Position numbers and translations under genes: made by a program. The notes below the pieces were generated by a model. That model was given only the letters and a program-made list of their open reading frames with translations. It was not told where the DNA came from and searched no databases. Shown one piece after another: positions 21,909-30,591 of a stretch of DNA of 30,845 nucleotides (the first letter of the stretch is position 1; each line of letters starts with the position of its first letter). This DNA is from a virus: IMG/VR virus record IMGVR_UViG_3300037104_000437, positions 1 to 30,845 of that record; one strand, 5' to 3'.

Positions 21909-23024
21909 ATGGAAGAATTATTATCAGTATCTAAAATTGATAAAGTTGCTTTAAAAAACTATATAAATAAAGTTGTTGCTACAGAACTTGGAAAATTGAA
22001 TGAACCATGTTATGCGCCGCCATATAAACATTATTATGGAGAAGAAATTTTACAGTTAACAGGGTTAACAGTTAAAGATATTAGAGATTTTTCCAAAAGA
22101 TTTCACACAGATAGATTAGCAGCTGATTATGTATTAAAAGATACTCTCACAAATATTCTTCTTTTTACACTCTATTATTTTTCGTTACAAAAAGATCTTC
22201 CATCCTTTATGGCTACAATGATATTATTGTGTATAAATTTTTATTCACATAGATTTTATGTACATTTTAGAGACTATTGTAATTCTGAAGTTTTCAGCTA
22301 TACTCTTGATAATATATCTAAAACTAATTTAATGTCTAGAGAAAAAACAATTCCTAATTTCCTATATCATATTGCACAAGAAATGCATCGTAGATATAAA
22401 AAAGATTTAGAAACATTTGATGATCCTGAAAGAATATCAAGATTTGTATATGAATGTAGACATAGAATAGCTCAAACAATTAGATCATTTGCTGAATTAT
22501 ATTATAAATATTCAAAGGAAGGTATTGAAGGATATTCTCCAAGTGAAAAAGAAGGATCAGAAGGAACATATGAAATTGAATCTTTAAAGAAAGGACAAAG
22601 AGTAATTGAAGATATTGTTTCAAAAATTACTATTTATAAAGAAGTAGACCGAAAAGCTTTTGATGATGCAAAAAAATTATCAAGAATAAATATATTGTTT
22701 GCAGAATATATAGTTGATAATTTAAGTGATCTTAAATATGCAGATGATATTAGGTTAATATATGAACTATTTTTAAAAAATATAAATAGTATGAGTCAAT
22801 TATGTGGAAAAGATTTTCTTAAATATACTAGTGATTTAATGGGAATAAAAAGAACTAATCAAAAAATATATTACAAACAACAAGTTTCTCAGTTAACTGA
22901 AAAAATTATTACTGATTCAAAATATAAAAAATCCTACCAAAAACTAACCAACCAAACTAAATTCCTCACCCAATCTTTCACATCCTTTTATCTAGCAATG
23001 TTTCTTAGAAATAAAGTTTGTTAA
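21909..23024 (+). CDS. Virion structural protein, last gene of the tail operon
   Basis: This 371-residue, mostly helical protein has an early CYAPPYKHYYGEEILQLTG block and a hydrophobic region (ILLFTLYYFSLQ ... FMATMILLCINFYSH, about 87-117). A helical C-terminal half follows. Similar proteins follow gp6-like genes in large phages and are called virion structural proteins. The last 27 codons switch to C-rich choices (CTA, ACC, CTC, TCC) unlike the rest of the gene. Its TAA shares two bases with the stop of the convergent minus-strand gene. Confidence 0.78.
   Translation: MEELLSVSKIDKVALKNYINKVVATELGKLNEPCYAPPYKHYYGEEILQLTGLTVKDIRDFSKRFHTDRLAADYVLKDTLTNILLFTLYYFSLQKDLPSFMATMILLCINFYSHRFYVHFRDYCNSEVFSYTLDNISKTNLMSREKTIPNFLYHIAQEMHRRYKKDLETFDDPERISRFVYECRHRIAQTIRSFAELYYKYSKEGIEGYSPSEKEGSEGTYEIESLKKGQRVIEDIVSKITIYKEVDRKAFDDAKKLSRINILFAEYIVDNLSDLKYADDIRLIYELFLKNINSMSQLCGKDFLKYTSDLMGIKRTNQKIYYKQQVSQLTEKIITDSKYKKSYQKLTNQTKFLTQSFTSFYLAMFLRNKVC
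22915..22994 (+). promoter_or_regulatory. G-free, C-rich tract resembling a Rho-utilisation site
   Basis: These 80 plus-strand bases hold no G and about 23 C, in a genome where C is scarce. The tract sits at the end of the rightward operon, just before the convergent stops at 23021-23024. C-rich, G-poor unstructured RNA is the known loading signal for Rho. No hairpin terminator is present here, so Rho-dependent termination would explain how transcription is kept out of the opposite-strand genes. Confidence 0.5.
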
Positions 23025-24421
23025 CCACCTCTCAACTTAGCAACCTGGTTTGCTCTATCTTGTAATAATCTTAAATTCATAGCAGTACTCTTTGCTTTTG
23101 ACGTATCTGCTTTTATAGTTTGTGCATCTTGTACAGATGTAGGCATTTGAGATACTGTAGGTGGAGCCACTGGAGTTAATGAAGAATATGTAATCGTTGG
23201 TTGAGTTGATAAATCTTTAGGATTTAAAGTTTCTAAACTATCAGATGCACCCGAAGCGCCTTGATCTACTCTTTCTGTAGGAGAAGTTGTGGTACTTGGT
23301 TGAGGTCCTGGTTGTGCAACACTCTCTCCAGCAGCAGGTATTTTTTGACTTTTAAGATCTTCAGTGGTTGGTGTTTTAATATATACTGGTTTTAAAATAA
23401 GTTGTTTTCTTAAACTCTCAACATAGCTCATTAAAGTTGGAATAGGAGATTTTGAAGAAGAACTACCAATCATATGAGCATGTAAGTTTGCAAAATCCAT
23501 TCGTACTTCAACTAAACCTAATCTTTGATTAAGTCCTATTGACCCTTCACCACCTTTACTAACTTGTATTGACGTTATAGCACCTTGATGAATATTAAAG
23601 AGACCTTCACTATAAATTTTATGAAAATATGGATAATTATAAGCTCTATTATCTTCGTTTTGTTGTGATGGTAAACCTAATAATAATAATGCGGTTAATG
23701 GACCAATTATAAAATATTCTGTTGCTTTAATGTTACCTGGACTTGGATTATATAATTTAACAGTAATAGAATAGCTTGATGAAAATGCGCTATTTTTCCA
23801 TACTTGAGGAAAATCAATTCTTGCTCCACCTAACATGGCATTAATCATTCCAGCAGTCCCACCCATTTTTCCAGCATTAGATTTAGCCCATTTATCTAAG
23901 TTTTCACTTTTTGCCTTTAAATAATCACCTGCTTTTTCGAACATAGTATCTTTAGCAGCTCCACTTAAAGCGTTTGCTAATTTTTTAGCAGATTCGGTTC
24001 CAGTTTTAGAACCTGTTATTTGATTTAAATCAGATATTCCTTCGGATGCCATATTTGTCATTTTAGCTAAAAATGACTCACCATAATCATTAGAAAATGC
24101 TTCAGATGGAGTAACATCTCCTTGAAAACATATTTTCACTGTATTACCAGTACCAAGTTCATATCCAAGCTCTCTAAGTTTACTTTTATATTGAGCCATT
24201 TGACCAGTTAAAGTAAATAATGTTAACCCCTCTGCTATATGTGGTGTACAAGGAACTATATTAATAATAGGCATTGCATTACGTTGCATATTTGATGTTG
24301 CTTCTAAATAAGGTATCATTGGAGCTCCTATAATTGGAGTAATAGGTCGTCCTGTTTTAGTTCCTTTTGCACTTTTTGGTTGGGTTTTTATAGATGACCC
24401 AGGTTTGGTTATAGATGGCAT
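23021..24421 (-). CDS. Baseplate/tail-tube-associated structural protein
   Basis: The core of this 466-residue protein reads ARIDFPQVWKNSAFSSSYSI (about 197-216), then TVKLYNPSPGN, FIIGPLTALLLLGLPS, and later SEGLFNIHQGAITSIQVSKGG and NQRLGLVEVRMDFANLHAHM. These blocks recall a conserved virion protein of large myoviruses that I associate with the tube/baseplate junction; a T4 counterpart such as gp48 or gp54 is possible but not shown. The N-terminus is basic and low complexity, and the C-terminal 120 residues are rich in Pro, Thr, Ser and Gln. It is the last gene of the leftward structural operon. Confidence 0.75.
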   Translation of the reverse strand: MPSITKPGSSIKTQPKSAKGTKTGRPITPIIGAPMIPYLEATSNMQRNAMPIINIVPCTPHIAEGLTLFTLTGQMAQYKSKLRELGYELGTGNTVKICFQGDVTPSEAFSNDYGESFLAKMTNMASEGISDLNQITGSKTGTESAKKLANALSGAAKDTMFEKAGDYLKAKSENLDKWAKSNAGKMGGTAGMINAMLGGARIDFPQVWKNSAFSSSYSITVKLYNPSPGNIKATEYFIIGPLTALLLLGLPSQQNEDNRAYNYPYFHKIYSEGLFNIHQGAITSIQVSKGGEGSIGLNQRLGLVEVRMDFANLHAHMIGSSSSKSPIPTLMSYVESLRKQLILKPVYIKTPTTEDLKSQKIPAAGESVAQPGPQPSTTTSPTERVDQGASGASDSLETLNPKDLSTQPTITYSSLTPVAPPTVSQMPTSVQDAQTIKADTSKAKSTAMNLRLLQDRANQVAKLRGG

Positions 24422-24437
24422 ATTTTTTAAAACTCCT

Positions 24438-27400
24438 TTATCCTACATTTCCTGATAACACATCCGTTATAGCTTTATTGGATGGTTTATTATCTTTCAT
24501 AGCATTAGCTACTGAATTCATAGAACTACTCATTTGAGCAGAAATAGAACTAGTAACATTGGTTATAATCGTTGCATTATTTTTTTGGTTTTCTCCTATT
24601 GCTTTTTCTGTTGTATCTCTCAATGATATAATAGATTGTACTAATGCATCTGTATCATTTATCTTTTGAGTTGCTTGCCCTTTAGCAATAGATGACTTAT
24701 CTGTAAATGATTTTCCAAATACTTCTTTTACTTGTGTTGCATCTCCTCTTTGGTCTTTTAAAGCTAAATCTTTTCTAGTATTAAATACTCCACCAGATCT
24801 TACTTCATTATATTTTCCTTGAATTGCGGTTGGTTCAATATGCCAAGGTTCAACCTTTCCTCCTCGTCTTCCAGGATACATTGGTCTAGTAAATCCATAT
24901 TTATCCAACAACCCCATTTCTCCTAATTCATTTCCAGTTGCAGTTCCAATATCTGCTGCAACTCCAAACTGGTGCATTGATCTACCTGGAGGTGCTGCTA
25001 AATCAGGTTTTTGTTGATATAATCTAGTTTGTTCTTCCATGGATCTAAAACCATCAGTTACAGTAATTGGTTTTCCTGTTTTTTGTTTATACTCTTCTGC
25101 CATATCTATCAAAGCTTTATACATACCAGGGTTTATTCTATCAATATGAGCTCCACCTGGTGCAATTAATCCATGTGATTTTGCTTCTTCTTTATTTTGA
25201 GATGGAAATGGTGTAGAGTCTAACATTTGGGATGGTGAAACCCCAACTAATTTTTCTTTTGCAAACCCAATTGCTTTTTTAAATCTACTAGTGATTCCAC
25301 CTGATTTTTCAGCTTCGCTTGATTGTTGTTGTTTTAAATTTTCGTTAATTTTAAATATATCCTCAGTTGAATCAAATATTCCAAATTTATTAAGCATCTC
25401 TAATTTTTGAGGGACTTCTTTCCAATCACTATCTCCACGTTGCGCTCCAGCAGTAGCAGAAGAAAATGGATCTCTAGTAACTGGTTCAGGTATAGATTCT
25501 TTTGCTGTTTTAGCTGTTTCGCTTATAGGTTTAGTACTAAATAGGTCTTTTGCCCAATGAGGAAGCTTATCAGTTATCCAATCTATCATTCTAGTTGGTA
25601 AATCCGCCATCCATGTAGTTAAACTTTTAAATGCTTTAGTAATTGGATTTATAATATAATCTTCAACTAACATAAATATATTAAAATTTTTAGCCATCCA
25701 ATCTCCAATACCAAATGCAGCTTTTCCAATTGCATCTCCCAATAGTTTTCCAACTACAGTTCCAACAGGTCCAAGAATTAATCCACCAATAGTTGATAAA
25801 CTTCCAGAAATCATTCCTTGAGCAACTCCAGATGCTACACCTCTTTCTTTCCCAACTTCCATCCCTGACATTATTCCAGCTCCAGCACCACCAAGAGTAG
25901 ACATAGTAGCACCCATACCCATACCTGCTATTCCACCTGCTCTAACTCCAGTTCCCCCATATTTTCCATATTGTCCTTTTCCTGCTGTTCCTTTGTTGAA
26001 TAATCCAGGTTTTGCTACACCACCTGTACCTCCTGCTGCGCCACCAGCAGCTGCTTCTCCTGCTGCTGCTCCTGCTGCACCTTTTTTTGCATGTTTTAAA
26101 AGACTTCCACCTATTCCTTCTAATCCACCAAGACCAGGTATATGACTTAATAATTGAAGAGCTTTTCCAAATATAGTTTTAAGTAAACCAAGACCACCTG
26201 TTATAATCATCATAAGAGTACTCATATGTTCACTTGAACTTTTTCTAATTTTAGTTAATTCACTCTTAGAATCTTCAGTAATTTGTAATAATTTTTTATC
26301 AGTTTTAACTTTTTTTGTAGTTAAGTCTACTAGTTCTCTTAAATTTTTCTTAGATATATTTTTTAATTCAACAATATCTTTTGATGATTTAACACCCATT
26401 GCTTTTTTAGCAAATCCTGTTGCTCCGCTTTTATCTAGGGCTTTTTTATCTAAACCCAGTGATCCTATTACATCTTCTATTATTTGATTTTTCCACTTAT
26501 CTTTATTCTTTCCTTGAATAAAATCTTTACCTCTTTCAAACATAGTCCAGGTTTTAGATTCAACACCTTTTTGTTTTTGTCCTGTTAGAGCTTCTCCTAT
26601 ATTCTGTAATATTTTTAACATTGCATCTAACTTAGGTTGAGTTGCAGAATATATAAGTCCTAAAACAGTTACTGCATTTGTAAAAGGATTTCCTTTTCTT
26701 GGAATATGAGCAAAATAACTTCCTCTTGGTCTAAATAAAAATTTTAATGGGGTAGTAAAAGATTGAGTTAATGAAGTAAATGCTGTAAAAATTCCTCTAA
26801 ATCTTGGATTTTTTGTAAACCCTTCTAATATTCCAGCTGGTATTTCTTGACCCAATCCAACCAATGAAATTCTTAATTTTCTAATTTCTTTAGCAGCCGA
26901 CCCTGAAGCTTTTAAATTCTTTGATAGAGGTTCAAATATTTTTGTAAATCTATCAAGTAGTTTATCAAATGGAACAACTACTTCAGCGGCATGAAGTCTA
27001 GCTACTCCTCCTTTTTGAACATATCCTCCCTTTTGCATTTTTGGAATTGTTTCGGGTTTTTCTATTTTTATTTTTTTAGATTGATCTTGAGCTTCTTTTC
27101 TTTCTCTCAATTTTGTTTTTATTTTATCTATTCCACCTTTTCCTGATTCTTTTGCTTTAGTCCACCATTCTCTTACTTTCATTCCTATAACAGAAAATGT
27201 ATCTGCTAATGACTGCTGTATTTTTACTTTTGCTTTTGCAAATACATCAGTTTCCATAAATTTAGCTGCAAAATATCCAAAGATAGGAGTAGCTTGTGAT
27301 AAAGCCATAGCTACCATATTTTGTTTATTAACACTTAAATCTTGACCAATTGCTCTTGAATATTGTTTTAAAGTATCTCTAGTTGCTACTGCTGTTTGTG

Positions 27401-27713
27401 CTGCTATTTTTTTAGCACCTCTTCCAAATTCATCTATAGTATATCCTAATTTTTTCATTATGACAGTCATTGATTTATCTACTTCTTTTATTCCTTTTGA
27501 ATAACCAACCTCTCTAATTCTTAATTTCTTAGTTGTGTCTCTTTGCTCTTTCGCTACACTTGCTATAGTTTTTGTAATAGCTTGCATGGTTTTATTTGTT
27601 TCATCTTGATGTTTAGATAATGTTGCAGAAAGAGAACTTATATTTGCTGATCTACTTTTAGACGAAACATCTTTTGGATCCATATTTGCTAGATCTGGTT
27701 TCTTTGGTGCCAT
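24438..27713 (-). CDS. Tape-measure protein with embedded M15 (VanY-like) peptidase domain
   Basis: The longest gene in the window, 1091 residues. Helical, charged segments at 30-115 and 430-490 and hydrophobic Gly/Ala-rich stretches at about 500-680 fit a tape measure. So does GGYVQKGGVARLHAAEVVVP (230-249), a motif common in such proteins. Residues about 855-960 form an M15/D-Ala-D-Ala carboxypeptidase-like domain: VTDGFRS, SMHQFGVAADI (His914, Asp921) and EPWHIEP (His958) supply the zinc ligands. At about 0.15 nm per residue, 1091 residues would specify a tail of roughly 160 nm. The peptidase probably nicks peptidoglycan during DNA entry. Confidence 0.88.
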   Translation of the reverse strand: MAPKKPDLANMDPKDVSSKSRSANISSLSATLSKHQDETNKTMQAITKTIASVAKEQRDTTKKLRIREVGYSKGIKEVDKSMTVIMKKLGYTIDEFGRGAKKIAAQTAVATRDTLKQYSRAIGQDLSVNKQNMVAMALSQATPIFGYFAAKFMETDVFAKAKVKIQQSLADTFSVIGMKVREWWTKAKESGKGGIDKIKTKLRERKEAQDQSKKIKIEKPETIPKMQKGGYVQKGGVARLHAAEVVVPFDKLLDRFTKIFEPLSKNLKASGSAAKEIRKLRISLVGLGQEIPAGILEGFTKNPRFRGIFTAFTSLTQSFTTPLKFLFRPRGSYFAHIPRKGNPFTNAVTVLGLIYSATQPKLDAMLKILQNIGEALTGQKQKGVESKTWTMFERGKDFIQGKNKDKWKNQIIEDVIGSLGLDKKALDKSGATGFAKKAMGVKSSKDIVELKNISKKNLRELVDLTTKKVKTDKKLLQITEDSKSELTKIRKSSSEHMSTLMMIITGGLGLLKTIFGKALQLLSHIPGLGGLEGIGGSLLKHAKKGAAGAAAGEAAAGGAAGGTGGVAKPGLFNKGTAGKGQYGKYGGTGVRAGGIAGMGMGATMSTLGGAGAGIMSGMEVGKERGVASGVAQGMISGSLSTIGGLILGPVGTVVGKLLGDAIGKAAFGIGDWMAKNFNIFMLVEDYIINPITKAFKSLTTWMADLPTRMIDWITDKLPHWAKDLFSTKPISETAKTAKESIPEPVTRDPFSSATAGAQRGDSDWKEVPQKLEMLNKFGIFDSTEDIFKINENLKQQQSSEAEKSGGITSRFKKAIGFAKEKLVGVSPSQMLDSTPFPSQNKEEAKSHGLIAPGGAHIDRINPGMYKALIDMAEEYKQKTGKPITVTDGFRSMEEQTRLYQQKPDLAAPPGRSMHQFGVAADIGTATGNELGEMGLLDKYGFTRPMYPGRRGGKVEPWHIEPTAIQGKYNEVRSGGVFNTRKDLALKDQRGDATQVKEVFGKSFTDKSSIAKGQATQKINDTDALVQSIISLRDTTEKAIGENQKNNATIITNVTSSISAQMSSSMNSVANAMKDNKPSNKAITDVLSGNVG

Positions 27714-27732
27714 TTATAAAATCTCCTCTAAT

Positions 27733-28605
27733 TTAAACAAGTTTCTTTATTGCTTTATAAGTTTCTGGTGTTTGTTTATATTCAGTTATACTACATATTA
27801 CTTCAGAAGGAACAAAAAGTTCTTGAACACAATTTTTAGTAATTGGAAAAAATCCAAACTTATCTTTATATACATGATAAGGTTCTCTTAAAATATATTT
27901 ATTATTTGGAGTAAATACATTAGCATGTTGATCTGTAAGATGATAAACAACAATTTTTACATAATCCATTGATACTTTTTCAAATTCTTCTTTTTTTAGT
28001 AATGAATATTTTTTTAAGAGATTAAATGAAAAAACAATTCTATGCATATCTAATTTAGGATCTGCAGCTTCATTACTATAAAACAGTTTTTTATAAAAAT
28101 CTTCAACTATTAAATCTATTTTTTTTGAATCTTTTAATTTGAATAGTCTAGTAAATAAGTCTTTATAAAAAATAGTTAATTGTGGTTTAAAAGTTACTAA
28201 AAAATAATTTGGATTTAAAGAAGCAACCATATGCATAAGTTCATGTAATAATAATCTTGCCAAAAAATTATCTTTTGCAAATCCTATTAAGTTTGAATTA
28301 TTATCAATAAGAATATATATTTTGTCATGGTCACAAAACCCCATACTTTTAAAAAATTTATCATTATCAGGAGGAAATAATTTCTTTTTTAAATATGATA
28401 TAATTTCAGAATTTGAAAAAATAGGTATTATCCTATTATCATTTATTAATGTTATTACTTCTTTTTCAATAGGTTTTAAAATAGATGATTCTTTTACAAC
28501 TATAATGAGTTTTTCTTTCAAACTATTAGAACTAAAAAACTCTTCATCTTCAAATTTTGCTACAGTTTGAAGTCCTATTGGTAAAGCAAATAATTCAGTT
28601 ATCAT
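27733..28605 (-). CDS. Putative zinc metallopeptidase (HELMH) in the structural operon
   Basis: This 290-residue protein has LARLLLHELMHMVASLN (about 115-131), a clear HExxH zinc-binding helix with ligands His121 and His125 and catalytic Glu122. The third ligand is not obvious; an EAA sequence near residue 178 is a candidate. The rest is hydrophobic/charged alpha-beta sequence without a known family. Lying between tape measure and terminase, it may process a virion protein or be carried in the particle. Possible decay to a non-catalytic structural role cannot be excluded. The start follows a weak GGGATAAAAAATT. Confidence 0.72.
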   Translation of the reverse strand: MITELFALPIGLQTVAKFEDEEFFSSNSLKEKLIIVVKESSILKPIEKEVITLINDNRIIPIFSNSEIISYLKKKLFPPDNDKFFKSMGFCDHDKIYILIDNNSNLIGFAKDNFLARLLLHELMHMVASLNPNYFLVTFKPQLTIFYKDLFTRLFKLKDSKKIDLIVEDFYKKLFYSNEAADPKLDMHRIVFSFNLLKKYSLLKKEEFEKVSMDYVKIVVYHLTDQHANVFTPNNKYILREPYHVYKDKFGFFPITKNCVQELFVPSEVICSITEYKQTPETYKAIKKLV

Positions 28606-28611
28606 AATTTT

Positions 28612-30258
28612 TTATCCCTTATTATAATATTGTAATGTATCAACAAAAGATTTTGTAGGATCATGAATTTGTGATTTAACTTGTTTCATAATAATACTAT
28701 CCAAATCTACACCTTTTTTTCTATATTGCTGGTCGTTCATATCCATAATATCTTCAAACATAGATTCATGATATTTACTAGAATCTATCATTAAAGGAGG
28801 ATCATATTTTCTACAATAAAAACACATTGATGCTGTAAGAGCTAAGTCATCTCTACATTCTTTATCTCCTTCAACTTTTCCAGAAGGTTTTTGAACTAAT
28901 CCTATTAATTCTAAAGCTAATCTTTTTGATTTAACTATCTCTGGAAATTTTGTAATATAATCATATAATGAATCTATCATTAAAGGTCTAGTTTTTACAT
29001 TAGTTGTAAGTCCAGGTTTTGTAATATTTTCACTTCGTTTTTCTCTATATAACATGTGCATATATTCGCTGTTATCTAAAGACTCAGTTGTTTGATTTCC
29101 ATATGAATTATTTTCAACTACAACTGTTCCATTATATTGACTACAAGCAAATTTTACAACTTTTTCAAAATCTCTAACTGGTAATTTTCCTTGGTATTCC
29201 CAAACTTGATTTAATGTTTCATAATCATATATAGTAATCGCAGAATTATCTGTTCCATATTCAGAAGCAGTATCTACTCCAGTAATATAATAACGACCTT
29301 CAATTGGTTTTTCCCATACCCAAATTTCACCATTGAATAATTTCATAGTTTCTATTGGATCAATTGTATTATTTTGAAGTTTGAGACAAATCTCATCACT
29401 AAAGAAAGATCCTCCAGCTGGAAGAAATTTCATTTCTAATTCTTGTTCAATTTTTTTAGGATCATTATCAAATAGTTCACATTGTGTTTTATACCATAAT
29501 GGATCATTTGCTAATTCTTCAATATGTTTCCAATGTATAACAAAAGGTTTAACCGAACCAATAATTTCATCACTAACTCTTGAAACAGCTCTTGTATATT
29601 TATTATAAAACCAAGCTCCAGTTCCTAGTGTTCTATTTGGTGTTGATAATATAAGTAAACCATATGGAACTTTATTTAATCTACATGCTTTATGTTGTGT
29701 TGATAAAGCGGGCACAAGACCAACCCAAGCTTCATCAATTTTTTGAATGAATGCTCCTTCGTCTATTACAAGAAATGTAATTGCTTTACCACGAAGAGTT
29801 TTTTCTGGAGCATTTGGGTTAACTGTAGAAGCAAATACTTTACTTCCATTTGTTAAAATAAAACTCTGTTCAGTAAATTTTGCAAATCCTGGTCCACTTG
29901 AACCTTTAGGAGGTTTCATCCAAGGTGGCAGCTTCTCAATCATTCCTCTTATTGTTCTTGCAAAGACTGTAGCTTCTGGAGCATCTTTACTTATGATTCC
30001 AATTACAGTATTTTCGTAGAAGTTAGCTAACCAAGAGCAATATGCTTGTGTAACTGTACTGATGCCGATTTGACGTGATTTCAAAATTATACAATATTTT
30101 TCTTTGTTAATAAAATCAATAAGTTCAATTTGTTTTTTATAAGGTTGAAATAAAATATCTTGACCAGGAATCTCTAGATAGACGTAATTTCTACAATAAT
30201 ATTCAAACGAGTTTTTACACTTCAAGTATTCATTTACTTGCTGTGATTTACTTAACAT
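28612..30258 (-). CDS. terL: Large terminase subunit (DNA-packaging ATPase/nuclease)
   Basis: The terminase motor pumps DNA into the procapsid and cuts the concatemer. This 548-residue protein has the ATPase motifs in order: SRQIGIST (Walker A form, 61-68), FLVIDEGAF (Walker B, Asp167/Glu168) and LLILSTPN (coupling motif, about 201-208). The RNase H-like nuclease domain follows with GVDTASEYG (Asp329), VVVENNSYG (Glu382) and RDDLALT (Asp470, Asp471). Length and layout match T4 gp17-like enzymes. No small terminase is recognisable in the window. The start overlaps the end of the lipoprotein gene by eleven bases. Confidence 0.96.
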   Translation of the reverse strand: MLSKSQQVNEYLKCKNSFEYYCRNYVYLEIPGQDILFQPYKKQIELIDFINKEKYCIILKSRQIGISTVTQAYCSWLANFYENTVIGIISKDAPEATVFARTIRGMIEKLPPWMKPPKGSSGPGFAKFTEQSFILTNGSKVFASTVNPNAPEKTLRGKAITFLVIDEGAFIQKIDEAWVGLVPALSTQHKACRLNKVPYGLLILSTPNRTLGTGAWFYNKYTRAVSRVSDEIIGSVKPFVIHWKHIEELANDPLWYKTQCELFDNDPKKIEQELEMKFLPAGGSFFSDEICLKLQNNTIDPIETMKLFNGEIWVWEKPIEGRYYITGVDTASEYGTDNSAITIYDYETLNQVWEYQGKLPVRDFEKVVKFACSQYNGTVVVENNSYGNQTTESLDNSEYMHMLYREKRSENITKPGLTTNVKTRPLMIDSLYDYITKFPEIVKSKRLALELIGLVQKPSGKVEGDKECRDDLALTASMCFYCRKYDPPLMIDSSKYHESMFEDIMDMNDQQYRKKGVDLDSIIMKQVKSQIHDPTKSFVDTLQYYNKG

Positions 30259-30460
30259 CTATCTCCTCTATATTGGGGTTTCTATTATCAAAAACAATTT
30301 TATTTCCATCATATATAATTTTTGCTGGATTATCAATGTCGGTTTTACTAACTCTTGTATCATACATATTATCTTCAACATACCACATACTATTTTCATG
30401 AATATATGGAGTGCTACATGATATTAATAATATTGCTAAAATAAAAATTAGTTTTTTCAT
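30248..30460 (-). CDS. Small lipoprotein
   Basis: The product is 70 residues counted from the ATG at 30460, which has AAAGGA just upstream; the longer reading from 30484 would bury the signal peptide start. It begins MKKLIFILAILLISCSTPY, a lipoprotein signal with lipobox L-I-S-C, so Cys15 would be lipidated and the mature part of about 56 residues exposed outside the inner membrane. The mature part is polar and acidic. Phage lipoproteins of this size act in superinfection exclusion or as outer-membrane spanins; the location ahead of the terminase, in a late operon, does not decide between them. Confidence 0.75.
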   Translation of the reverse strand: MKKLIFILAILLISCSTPYIHENSMWYVEDNMYDTRVSKTDIDNPAKIIYDGNKIVFDNRNPNIEEIDVK

Positions 30461-30488
30461 TAATTCCTTTAACCGTATTACCATTGGT

Positions 30489-30508
30489 ATTTATTATTTG
30501 TTCTTGAA
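30489..30508 (-). promoter_or_regulatory. Promoter element B (leftward), second copy
   Basis: The minus strand carries the same 20 bases as 14426-14445, here 28 bases before the lipoprotein start codon. It would drive the leftward lipoprotein-terminase-tape measure operon. Its distance to element A, 35 bases, is identical in both modules. Confidence 0.65.
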
Positions 30509-30517
30509 TTAAATAGT

Positions 30518-30533
30518 AACTAAAGTTTTAGTT
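30518..30533. other. Palindrome AACTAAAGTTTTAGTT between the divergent promoters
   Basis: Seven bases on each side are complementary around a two-base centre. It lies in the spacer between elements B and A and could be an operator for a regulator acting on both promoters. The corresponding spacer at 14391-14425 has no such palindrome, which weakens the idea. Confidence 0.35.
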
Positions 30534-30543
30534 TTGGTTGAAA

Positions 30544-30560
30544 TTACTATATATATTAAT
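30544..30560 (+). promoter_or_regulatory. Promoter element A (rightward), second copy
   Basis: An exact copy of the 17-base element at 14374-14390, here on the plus strand, 31 bases before the gene starting at 30592. It is followed by TATAAAG and then the GGAGG ribosome site. Inferred promoter. Confidence 0.65.
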
Positions 30561-30591
30561 TATAAAGAAAATAAATTTGGAGGATAAAATT

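Noticed and set aside
29747-30019. Plus-strand open frame of 90 codons inside the terminase gene.
   Set aside because: Antisense shadow of the conserved ATPase domain; no ribosome site or promoter.
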